Below are positions 25,301 to 34,790 of a DNA stretch of 64,000 bases, in pieces; the stretch's first letter is position 1; each line of letters begins with the position of its first letter. Under the pieces are notes generated by a model. That model was given only the letters and a program-made list of their open reading frames with translations, ran no database searches and was not told the origin of the DNA. Origin of the DNA: Eopsaltria australis (Eukaryota > Chordata > Aves > Passeriformes > Petroicidae); assembly GCA_034509425.1 (NCBI GenBank), contig JAVTVJ010000826.1, positions 124,001-188,000 on the forward strand, given 5' to 3'. The position numbers were made by a program, and so were the translations under genes.

Positions 25301-26059
25301 TTCACAAATAATCTCTCTCATACTTTAACCAAGCCAACTTCTACTTTCCAGCATGTGCACTCACCGTAGAGCAAATCTGGGCTTTCTGGGGCAGTGCCTG
25401 GTTACTTACCTGAGTATTTTAGTGAAAAATACACTACAGGGAGAAATGCAGACATTTGGGGAAATGGGTGTCTTGTTTTGCATGCCTGGGGACAGAACCT
25501 ATTATCAGGCATGCAGGTGTGTTGCACTGTGTAGTGCTGAGCAAGAGCTCCTGTGCAGGTCTATGAATGCCACAGATCATATCTAAGATGAAATCTGGTC
25601 CCAAAATATTAAGCTGTGCTTTCATCTACACCCTATACTCCATTCTTTCTATCTGGCTATTTTGAGTTTTAGTAGTGATGTATTTTTCCGAAAGACCAGA
25701 TGGAATTTATTATGATTTGAACTATTATAGCATTACAAAAATATGACCTTTTTATAGATGATGCAGCTTTCTTAACTCTTTGCATCATGAATTCTGTATT
25801 TCTGTATTTTAACTATGCAGTTAAAACTAAAAGTTCTAGTCTCAAAGAAGAAGGAAAAAAAAAATTAAGGATACATTGAAGTACCTGAGATTTGCACAAG
25901 CCTAAGAGCTAATTTTGGCTCTCAGTGCAGTGCCTCTGTATCTTGGATAAAGCTGTTTGGTCTCGATGTTTGGGTTGCAGAAGTTAAAAATTTACCATCT
26001 GACATTGAAGTGATATCTTTGTTGACTTGATAGCATGAAAATAGGGTCATGTTGGAGAC
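22301..26059. other. Non-coding stretch, no gene recognised
   Basis: About 3.8 kb without a recognisable gene. 22680-23110 is pyrimidine-rich and open in several overlapping short frames (88, 60 and 97 codons), as expected of biased composition. GATTCACAGAATGGTTTT near 22894 recalls a CR1 end but has no element body behind it. The poly-T run at 24056 is listed separately. Confidence 0.55.
24056..24078. repeat. Poly-T tract
   Basis: Eight T, one C, then fourteen T, followed by CCCAG. It resembles a splice acceptor by composition, but the sequence after it has no coding character. Simple low-complexity DNA is the likelier reading. Confidence 0.65.
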
Positions 26060-26450
26060 AGAATCAGAATCATTAAGGCTGGAAAACACCTCCAAGATCA
26101 TTGAGTCCAATCATTAACCCAGCACTGTCAAGTCCACCACTCAAAGACATCTTCAGAGCACCACAGCTGCACATTTTTTGAACATGACCAGGAACAGTGA
26201 TTGCAGAATTGTCCTGGCAGCCTATTCCAATGCCTAACCACTCTCTCAGTGAAGATTTTTTTTCCTAGTACCCAATTTAAGCATTCCCTGGCACAACTTG
26301 AAACCACTTCCTCTTGTCTTCTCTCTTGTTACCTGGGAGCAGAGCCCAATCCCCACCTGGCTACACCCTCCTTTCAGGGAGCTGTAGGGAGCTCCCTTGA
26401 GCCTTCTTTTCTCCAGGCTAAACAATCCCAGTACCTTCAGCCATTCCACA
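26060..26450 (-). mobile_element. CR1 LINE 3' fragment, antisense
   Basis: The element is reversed: the plus strand starts with AGAATCAGAATCATTAAGGC (the complement of the CR1 3' end) and finishes with CTCCAGGCTAAACAATCCCA, the complement of the 'GLFSLEKRR' coding block of ORF2. The minus strand between 26449 and 26246 keeps a 67-codon frame in which GLFSLEKRRLKG, then a YSSLKGG block and a LCSQVT block, are readable in the order expected of the ORF2 C-terminus. The frame then decays where the HWNRLP region should be. The 3' UTR from 26245 to 26060 is present. At about 390 bases it is one of the longer CR1 pieces here, 5'-truncated and non-coding. The plus-strand 89-codon frame over the same bases is a shadow. 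Confidence 0.93.
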
Positions 26451-26809
26451 TAAAACTAAATATAACCTAAATGTTTTATGCAGTTGGCTCAGTTGTTCAC
26501 TCATTTAGGATTTTCCTGCTAAGAGTTAACTAAAGAGTACATGACAGGCAAATGCAAATTCAGTGAGTTAGCACTGGAACATCAGCTTTCCCTGGGCAAG
26601 AATTAGGATAAATTAATAAAGTGATAAGTGATCCCCCTGTGCTGTCCATAATCCCAAACCCAACAGCAGAGTATCCAGAGGGTTAGCATTTCAGGCAGGG
26701 AAGAATTTTCAGCTGTTACAGAGAAATAAAATGATGTCATAATTACAGTTGCTCAGAAGACAGGGGACATGCAGGTATTTAGTGTGAGTGAAGGAGAATG
26801 AGTCAGATC

Positions 26810-27010
26810 TCAGCTACTGTGAATCAGTGCCATTGCACTGGACTGATTAGATTAGCTAATTAACAACACTTGGTGTTACACTCAAGAGACCAATAATCAG
26901 AATTGATTAAGGAACAGGCAGCTTTACATTCAAAATTGGATTTCATTTCATGTGAATTTGATATGGAGGGCTACAGATCAGCAAATCAGCTTAGGAGTAA
27001 CTCAGAGTAA
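26810..27010. promoter_or_regulatory. Candidate conserved non-coding block
   Basis: Homeodomain-type cores are clustered: GATTAGATTAGCTAATTAAC at 26844-26863, then AATAATCAGAATTGATTAAG near 26892. The perfect inverted repeat CAGTGC-CATT-GCACTG (26825-26840) and the small palindrome AACAC-TTG-GTGTT lie next to them. The dense TAAT/ATTA cores and absence of simple repeats resemble developmental enhancers, but in AT-rich DNA such cores also arise by chance. This is inference only. Confidence 0.18.
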
Positions 27011-28273
27011 GTAACAGTTTTACTACTCTTTTTCTTCCTCTGATTATCCAAAATGTCTGTGCACTTAACTTAAATCACATTTGTCTTTTAGACCGCTGCA
27101 ACAAAGTGAAACAATTTTTCTCCCAAAAGCTTTAAATTTGTAAAGAGGCCCATGAAATAGACTGGTAATCTAAATTTAGTGCCTATGAAAAAGTGTCAAT
27201 ACTAGAAAAAGATAACCCTGCAATTCAAAAGAGGGAATAAAGGAGGAAAACTACTTATGGTCTTTCCAAAAATTATGACATCACAACTAAGGACAGTCTA
27301 AAATTTTAGGTCAAACTTTTGCAATTCTTTGAAGTAGGAGTAATATTTTTAGTTTCATTTAAAATGCTTTTCATGTTTAAGTTAGTTTAAAAGCTTTTTT
27401 CCTCAATTTTCTCCATTTCCAAGCAAAATGTTTAGTTATTTTGGAGTGGCGTGATTTCATTAAGAGAACCTTGTAAAGAAGGATTCTGATATTTTAAGAA
27501 TTTCCCCCAATTGCCCCCAACTTCCATTTCCTTTCCAGCTTTCTCAGTCCCCTGTGCTTTTTCCCTTTTTCTTATTGTTGTTAAGGTGCAGAAAATAACC
27601 TCTTGTTCTAACAAATCTATATATTTGAATTCAGCAGAAGCTCCACGTTTGGGGTGATCTTAACATCTTATTTTAAAAAAAGGTAATAATAATCCAGGTT
27701 AAACTATAACCATGGCAAGAACTAAAGAAAAAACAGAGGAATTGTCAATACACGCACACACAGAATACAGATTTAACATTGTTGTCACACAACTTTTTGC
27801 TCTAATTTTTAATAGGAAATGGAAAACCTGTGCAGAGAAGCTGTTTAGCCTGAGAGGTCTGGACTGGTTAGAAGAAGGGTCCCAGATCTGGCACTCCTCA
27901 GCACGGGTCAATGGCTGCTGCAATGACCTGAAATAGATAATTCAGAAGGGTTTTTTGGGTCTCTGAACTGCTATCCACTACCCAGGCCTGTTTTAAAATA
28001 GATTTATGCATGTGTGCATTGCAAGCAGATTTCCAAATTAGATTACTCTTTTTTTTTCCCCCCTCTAAATTACTTGGAACAACTTGCCAGTAAAAGGAGT
28101 GTTTGTTAATTGCCTTAAAAAGGGTATTTCCTATTACCACCCTGCTCCTTCTGGAAAAAATATATGTAGTCCGTTTCTGTCAGTGTCATACACGTTGGAT
28201 CTTTTTTAAAACCTGATAACCAGATTACTTGAGAAACTGGAACCCTTCCAAGACAGCCGTTTCAAGTTTCTTG

Positions 28274-28321
28274 GTAAATAGTCTGTACATTGTATATATT
28301 TGCGAAATGTACATTATTTAC
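28274..28321. repeat. Bulged 15-base-pair inverted repeat
   Basis: The outer arms GTAAATA (28274-28280) and TATTTAC (28315-28321), and inner arms TGTACATT (28284-28291) and AATGTACA (28306-28313), nest around a 14-base loop. The two stems are separated by a bulge of three bases on the left and one on the right. Together they form the best inverted repeat I found by eye. It is shorter than a usual microRNA precursor stem, and nothing marks it as transcribed. Confidence 0.6.
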
Positions 28322-31300
28322 TTTATAAAGTCTTCTGATCTTCCATAAATCTCTGCTCACAGAGTAAATTTTAAGGCACTGTTTCCCACTTCTTAGGAGC
28401 TGGCCTCTTCATCTCTGTAATACCACACATGAAGGCACATGGAAAAGGTTCATGTGGGATGTCTTTGAAGTGCAGCCATCGGACATCAGATGGACCAGCT
28501 TCCCAAAGTGAGAAATACAAATCATGGCTGTTTATTGTCTCCATGAAAGAAAGTCAGTGCTTTGTTTAGAGTCTATTCTGAGGTGAGCATGTGCTTGTCT
28601 CTGTTGTCACTGAATGACACCTTTCCAATAACGTGAAAAAAAATGGTTAAAATGGTGAAATCCTATTCTTTATATTATTTGATTCTTATATGATTTGAAG
28701 GTTGCAGGATAAGTTTTTGTCATTTTTGGTGGTGGCAACTTTGGTTTTTTGGGGTTTTTTTTGTTTGGGTTGGGTTTTTTAAACTATGCTATTTGACTGA
28801 AGCACTGTAAAGAGAAAAATGATCCTGTGCTTCTGTCACTCTTGGTGCTCACTGAAATCAGGCTGGGAGTTACAGACAAACCCAGCCTGCTGTGCCTGCC
28901 TTGAGCCAGAGCAGAATGAGCAGATTGCAAACCAGCCTGTGCCTGAAAGCTGCCAAGCTGTGTGCAGGCAGTACCAGCCTGTGCTAGTAAGCCCTGGACA
29001 TGAAGATTTGCCTGTTCCTTTGGCTGATTCCACGGTGTAGACATGCTCACAATACAGTCCTGTTCTGTAGTACTTGTCTCTGCAGGCAAGGATCACTTTA
29101 CCATCCAAATGTCAATCCTAACCAAACTGTAGGGAGCTGTGATAGAATTATTACTCTTCCATCACTAGAGCAGACATCACGATGTAGCTTGACAGTGCCT
29201 CTGTAACAGAACCAGAAGCTGAAGCCAAATCTCCCATAGAGTCCTCAACTCTTGTCACATTATGGGGTATCAAGAGAAATTTCACTGAAGTAAAAGAAAT
29301 TATTTTTCTTCTAAATCCCTAGAACAGGCTGAACAATGAGGTATGAGATCCTAAGAATTCCCACTGTTCAGCAGGTATTTGCCCACTCTGCAATGTCATT
29401 TGGGTTTAAAAACCAGCATCCTTTAAATAGAGCACCCCTGTTCTGGAAGAACTGTGCTTTAAGCTTCTGATGCAAAACACCTCAAGGTTGGCATAAATTC
29501 AAAATCACACTTAGGTCCAGATCCAAATTTTGTACTGTTTCTCAGTAAGCCAAGCCAAGGACCCCTCTCCTAACATCTGTGGATATTGGGGTATTTGAAA
29601 TCCAACTCCAAATTCCAACTTAAGCCACGGTCTAATGTAAACAAAGTTAATGGCTTGTCAGCATGGGGCTGTAAAACAATGTGGGTACTGTCATAATATT
29701 GATGTAAGGAAACTTTAAATATATAGCCATTTCTCTGAATATAACAGTGGCTTTTGCTCTTAGGGAAAAGTCATTAAATCAGTATGTCCAGGTTATGTAG
29801 CAGCCAGAGAAAATATACAATTGTGGCAGCCAAGAAGTTACATGGAAAAGAAATTGTGCCTTGACCCATTGACCGCAGTGCCAAACAGTGACTGCCATTT
29901 AGTGTTGTATCACCTGGGTTTTATACCCACGTGTTACAGCTCACAGGCAACTCTGGTTGTGTGGAAACAGGAGAAACACGTGTTTGACCTGCAGCTCTCA
30001 AGGGATGACTGGAGTATGAGCCAGGCAGAGAGTCTGAAAGAGTAAAGAAAACAAAAAATAGATACTGGAATTATGCTGGAATACATAATCTATTTTTGGT
30101 TTGTACCAATGAGGAGCTGTTGTCAGCAGTACATCATTAACTGATGATGAATCAAGGTCAGTTTTAAAGACTCAGGTGGAATTTCTCAGGTGGCATACTA
30201 CAAACTCAAAGTGGGGTTAGTGTTGTTCATCTGAAATCTCAAACAAATACGGAAATTCCCTAAGGATTACCTTCCAAAACAACATAACATAATTTGAACT
30301 GACTTAATGATTCACAACTGTTGGAAAGTAAGTGTAATTTACTTTGCAGTGATCAGTAGAAACTGTGCATATTTAAGTACTCAGCCCATCTCTGTAATCA
30401 ATTCTTTTAGCTTCTGAACTTGATTTATGTCAGTATTTTATTTTTTCAAAATTGCCCATCAGTTTACAATGACACTGAAGTGCCACAAAGTATTTTATAT
30501 TTAATAATCCTTATGCATCTTTATAGTGCATTTTTAATCTACAGGAATATCTGCAAAAATATATATTTAGTGTGAAACTGTGGCCAAAGAATTTTTTCAT
30601 GCACAGCAACAGCTACTCAGTGTAGAACACATGCTTTGACAGACAATAATTTTGCTGAGTTTTTGTGAGGTGTGCTCTGAGGCCATGTTCTGTCTGTACT
30701 GCTATTTTGATTTATACCAGTAAATAATCTCACTATCCTTGTCTGTGTTACATTAAACTCAAAGTTGTACATGATGGGATGAGTTCAGATAAAGATTTGG
30801 ACTGATTCTAGAGCTTTGGAGAGATAAAGCATTAATACTTTCCAAAACTTCAGCAAAGATTTGGATTTGGGTAAGGGCCCATGTCTGATTATGTTTAAAT
30901 ATTTTGACATGTGTGGTATTCTATTTTATGAGATAGAGAGATCATAAGAACTTCATTTGTGCTGTTAGTCTATACTATGGAAACAAATGACATGATTCAC
31001 CCATATTGAAGAAATTCAGGATGAAAGATCACAGAGCAAACCATGTTAATAAATAACACATACAAGAAATACTACAATTAAGAATTTACAGATGTGACTC
31101 GGGGATAGGCACTAATTACATGAGAAATAATGTATTTAAACCCAAGCTTCCAAATTAGTCACCCAGATGAGCTTTCAGCCTTCTAGGCTTGTGTGAGCAA
31201 ATATTGTGGAAACATATCACCATGGCAGAAAATTATATTTTTAGCAAGGTTGAAAGGAGAGGTGGTAAAGGTGGAGCAGCTTTTCTCCATCTCTCAAATT

Positions 31301-31992
31301 TGAGGCTGGACAGTCTATACTGACCCTGTCTCTGCTGAACTGGGATTCTCTGAAGCCTCAGGGCTTGCTCAGTGTCACCAGCTATTTTTCTCTCTAGATT
31401 CTTACCCTGATGTGCAGCTTGATTTGTGTCCTGTCACTAATTCAGTAAAGTAGGTGCCTAACCTACCATTGCTTGCAGTCAGTTTTAAAGAAAATTCACA
31501 AAACTTTAAGTCCCTTGCAAAATTGTCCCATAGTGCTCCAAACCAAGCAAGTAGAAGTTCTGCAAGGTGAGGGAAAAGAAGGATTTAGCTGATGTCACTG
31601 GACACTGCGAGCAAAATCTGATAAAATGAAAGTTGATTTCAATCATTTCCCATTGCTTTAAGAAGCTTAACACATTTTTATCCTGTTTATACATTGTCCT
31701 TTACCAGCAGGTAGATGAGCACCTAGTGAAGAACTTGGTCCTTAAGTGCAATGTCTTATAACATTTGACACTTAGCTTTCTTGTAACTCACTTGAATATT
31801 AGCTGAAGTGCTCAATCTTTAAATTTAGCACTTCAACTGATTTATTTTCCTGAAGATGACCACAGAGAAAATGTACAAATACGAGATGTTAAAAGTAATA
31901 TTTCAGTTATTATGTGAATGTCAAATTGATTGTTTTAAAATCCATGACTCTATTATAAAAATGTCTTATTTAATCTTGACCAATATTTCTTA

Positions 31993-32117
31993 GAATCACA
32001 AAATGGTTTGGGATGGAAGGCACCTTAGAGTTCATGCAGCTCTAATCCCCTGTTTTGTGCAGGGATGCCATCCACCAGGTCAGGTTTCTCAGGGCCCCAT
32101 CCAACCTGGCCTACAGA
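31993..32117 (-). mobile_element. CR1 LINE 3' terminus, antisense, short
   Basis: AGAATCACAAAATGGTTTGG at the left edge is the complement of the CR1 end. Then come TTCATGCAGCTCTAATCCCC, GCAGGGATGCCATCCACCAG and GGGCCCCATCCAACCTGGCC, which match a common avian CR1 3' UTR order in reverse. Only about 125 bases remain. It belongs to a different CR1 subgroup from the 2.1 and 26.1 kb copies, judging by the CATCCACCAG and CATCCAACCTGG blocks. It stops abruptly at CCTGGCCTA, the 5'-truncation point. Confidence 0.92.
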
Positions 32118-34419
32118 GATTACTGTAAATATGGATTATCTCTGCATCACACTTGGTGTTACCCATCAAAAAACACAGGAAATACCAGACTAGATTAATC
32201 CATTTTCTTCAGATCCTCCTGCTGATTGTGTCCAATATTGGGATTCTTGAGAGGTTGCAAGAATTGCTTTGTTCTTTCTTACCCTTTCCCTGCATTCCTC
32301 CTTTCTGATACTTAGAAACTTCCTTAAATCCACAGCACAAAAGGACAGATGTAACAATTAGCCTTAAAAAAGGCATTGCTCTACTTACATGTAGACATGT
32401 ACATCACCCAAAGTGACAATTGAATTCTAACTCTGGCTGCTGAATTTGACTCTGCTTTTATAAATCATTAGCTTGTTTAAACATTGTTAATTGTCAGATA
32501 TTCTTAAGTGTCATTAAATCGTAACACATAAAGTTAGAGCACAGAATCATGTTTTATGTACATGTCTTTAAAATTAATGAATTATGAATAAACTCCCTAA
32601 TTGCACTGAAGTACAGATGGAAGCAATCTTCATGAAATTATAAATAATCACCATGCTGCTGATTGCAACAAGTGGAATTTAAGCTTGCCAAGCAGTCTTA
32701 GAAGTTTAATTAAATGTACTAAAAAAGCAATTTGATGCTTTAAAAGCCAAGCTGTTGCATGGCACTGAAGCAAATCAAAACTTCAGTTAGGTTTGCAAAC
32801 CAATCTTTGCTGCTGACCTCAGAAATGCCAACATTCCCAGATTAGAAATTTTATGCTTTGCAAGTTCAGTGCCTCGAATAAATAGAAGAGTTGACTTTTG
32901 GAAATATTATTTAGGTGAAGACATGCAGATAAGCAAGAATGATTTTCAGACATTATAAATTCACATGCTTAACAAGACTAGTAATTTTATATAGTATTGA
33001 GAGAAGAGATCCTCTGTGCAGTAAGAAAGAGTAAGATGTGCCAGATGTCATCAGGCAAGTTCAGAGTTTATGGAGTGTAGACAAATATAAAGGAGCTTAT
33101 GTTTAAGGTTGTCCCTTGACCCTTTATGACCTGCTGGATCTGTGAATCTACACTCAGAATAACTAGAGCAAGAAGGAAATTTTGGCAGAATCTTGGCTTC
33201 ATAACTCTCCAGTGAACTATCAACCCTGCACAGACATGTGTAAGCTGGTACTTTGCTCCTGATAGACAATTTCTTCCTTAGTGGATTCTTCAAGTACAGC
33301 AGCTGAGCAATGCAAGGCAAATGTACTGCTTGGCTTGGTAAGTGAAGCTCAGTTCCCCAGAGGAATTTATCTTTTATTCATTCTTGGATACTTGACTTGA
33401 AATGAAGCTGGAGTATAAATGCTGAAAACTGCAATATGAATAAAGTTTATGCCAATGCCTCCAAATCCCACACTTCCGTGGTGAATCTCTACTTGCATCT
33501 GAGGTCTGTTTGTACTTCAGGTTTAGCTGGAAACAGCCCTAGCCTGAGGAGTTCAGATATTATTTCAGGTTTATTAGCATACATGTCTGGAGTCTTTTCA
33601 CAAGACTGTATAGGTTTTTCCTCCAGTGTGGAAGGACACAAATATTTTAGGTAGGTATTTGTGTATGTTAAGCAACTTCACAGCATCACAGATTAGGAGA
33701 GCTTGAATCAACCAGGCAAGTGAGCTGATGCCTCTGTGTTTGCTTTTTACCTAAACCCAATCAAGACTGAGGCAAAAAGCTTCATCCCCCTCTGAGCTTT
33801 TGACTGGCTGCCTATGGCCTGTTAAAGTGCATCTAATGCACAGAAAGATGATGACTCTCACTAAATCCATCTGAGACAAACCCTAATGTGCTGACATTGG
33901 ATCAGTAAGTAATTGCAGAGGTGGCTTTTAGTGTAATAATGTACCACTTAGACCACTTGCACAGGAAGTGAGGAAACTGGCTTCTCTTCCTTCCTCAGAC
34001 AGAGGGGACCAGACCCATATTTCCTCATTCCCAGGAGTGTGAATGACAGCCAGAATTTATGTCAAGAGGGTTAATGGGTGAGGGCAGAGGCACCTCCTAC
34101 CTCTCCAATGGGGAAATGGATACAAGATTTACTGTCCCCAAGAGTGAATTAGGAAAAAAGAAATAAGCTCTAACTGTGTAATATGATGGTTAGGGCTTCT
34201 TAAGAAAAAACAAGTCACAGGTTTTGTTTCCCCAGTTCAAGGCCTATTTTGTGCTTTCCAGTAAACCCTAATTGAAGAAAATTAGACCAGAAGTCAAAAT
34301 TCCATGTTGTCAACTGAGTGTCCCTATGCAGTGTCAGATCTTATTTTTACCCTTGGCTTATACTAAGCAGAAAGTGTAAAAATGTTTTGTTTTAATGTTT
34401 CTAATTCATAAAAATAAAA
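32118..34419. other. Non-coding stretch, no gene recognised
   Basis: About 2.3 kb between two CR1 copies. It holds the TAAT-rich block listed separately at 32.46-32.80 kb. The 72-codon frame at 33436-33654 (plus) and 89-codon frame at 33051-33320 (minus) have no recognisable features. Confidence 0.55.
32460..32800. promoter_or_regulatory. Candidate conserved enhancer-like block
   Basis: This stretch is dense in homeodomain-type motifs without being a simple repeat: ATCATTAGCTTG (32464), TTGTTAATTGTCAG (about 32484), TCATTAAATCG (32511), AAATTAATGAATTATGAATA (32571-32590), CTCCCTAATTGCAC, and AGTTTAATTAAATG (32703). Mixed-complexity AT-rich sequence with several TAATTA/TTAATT cores is typical of vertebrate conserved non-coding elements near developmental genes. 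I see no coding frame. Whether it is really conserved cannot be judged from one sequence. Confidence 0.25.
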
Positions 34420-34706
34420 TATTCCAAACAAAGAGGCTCAGGGGGAAACTTAGCACTCCCTACAGTTATCTGAAAGGAAGTTGTGGCCAGGTGGGGGTTG
34501 TTCTCTTCTCCCAGGTAACAAGTGACAGAAGAAGAGGAAATGACCTGAAGTTGCACCAAAGAATGCTTAGATTGGATATTAGGAAAAATTTCTTAACTGA
34601 AGCAGTGATCAAGCATTGGAACAGGCTGCCCAGGGATGTGGAGGAATTGCCATCTCTAGATTTGTTCAAAAGGTGTGTGGATGTGGCACTTGGGGCCATG
34701 GTTTAG
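34395..34706 (+). pseudogene. CR1 ORF2 C-terminal remnant
   Basis: An open frame of 103 codons. The first eight or so codons come from flanking sequence and the ATG at 34395 is accidental. From about residue 10 the protein is the C-terminal tail of CR1 ORF2: KRLRG at 13-17, YLKGSC at 25-30, GVVLFSQVTSD at 34-44, LDIRKNFLTE at 60-69, HWNRLPRDV at 74-82, and VDVALGAMV at the end. In the intact element this region lies downstream of the reverse transcriptase. With no catalytic domain it has no expected function, and translation is unlikely. I list it because it is the longest recognisable peptide in the window. Confidence 0.85.
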
Positions 34707-34790
34707 CGGTGAACACAGCAGTGATGGGTTACTGGTTGGATTTCATGATCTTTGAGATATTTTCCAATGTTAATGATTCTATGATTTTAT
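34420..34790 (+). mobile_element. CR1 LINE 3' end, sense, best preserved copy
   Basis: The sequence follows the CR1 3' region through to its terminal repeat, TTAATGATTCTATGATTTTA (34771-34790). It begins at the ORF2 'EKRRLRG' block (AAAGAGGCTCAGGGGG). A single open frame then runs through a YLKG block, a VLFSQVTSD block and the conserved HWNRLPRDV block to a TAG at 34704-34706, exactly where CR1 ORF2 normally stops. About 85 bases of 3' UTR follow. There is no frameshift in about 285 coding bases, so this copy is younger, or by luck less damaged, than the others here. It is 5'-truncated and lacks the reverse transcriptase and endonuclease domains, so it cannot move by itself. Confidence 0.95.

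Larger units (their letters stand above)
26451..31992. other. Non-coding stretch, no gene recognised
   Basis: About 5.5 kb with no recognisable gene. The block at 28784-29110 is GC-richer and open in four short overlapping frames on both strands, with ACCAGCCTGTGC repeated at 28931 and 28973. None of the frames resembles a protein I know. T/G-rich low-complexity sequence lies at 28742-28782. The hairpin at 28274 and a candidate regulatory block are listed separately. Confidence 0.55.

Noticed and set aside
28742..28782. T-rich tract with G-runs as a G-quadruplex or telomere-like repeat
   Set aside because: Only three runs of three or more G are present and spacing is irregular. It is not a telomeric repeat array.
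28784..29206. Cluster of short frames on both strands, one Cys-rich
   Set aside because: The frames contradict one another and none resembles a known protein. The doubled ACCAGCCTGTGC is too short to be a meaningful repeat.
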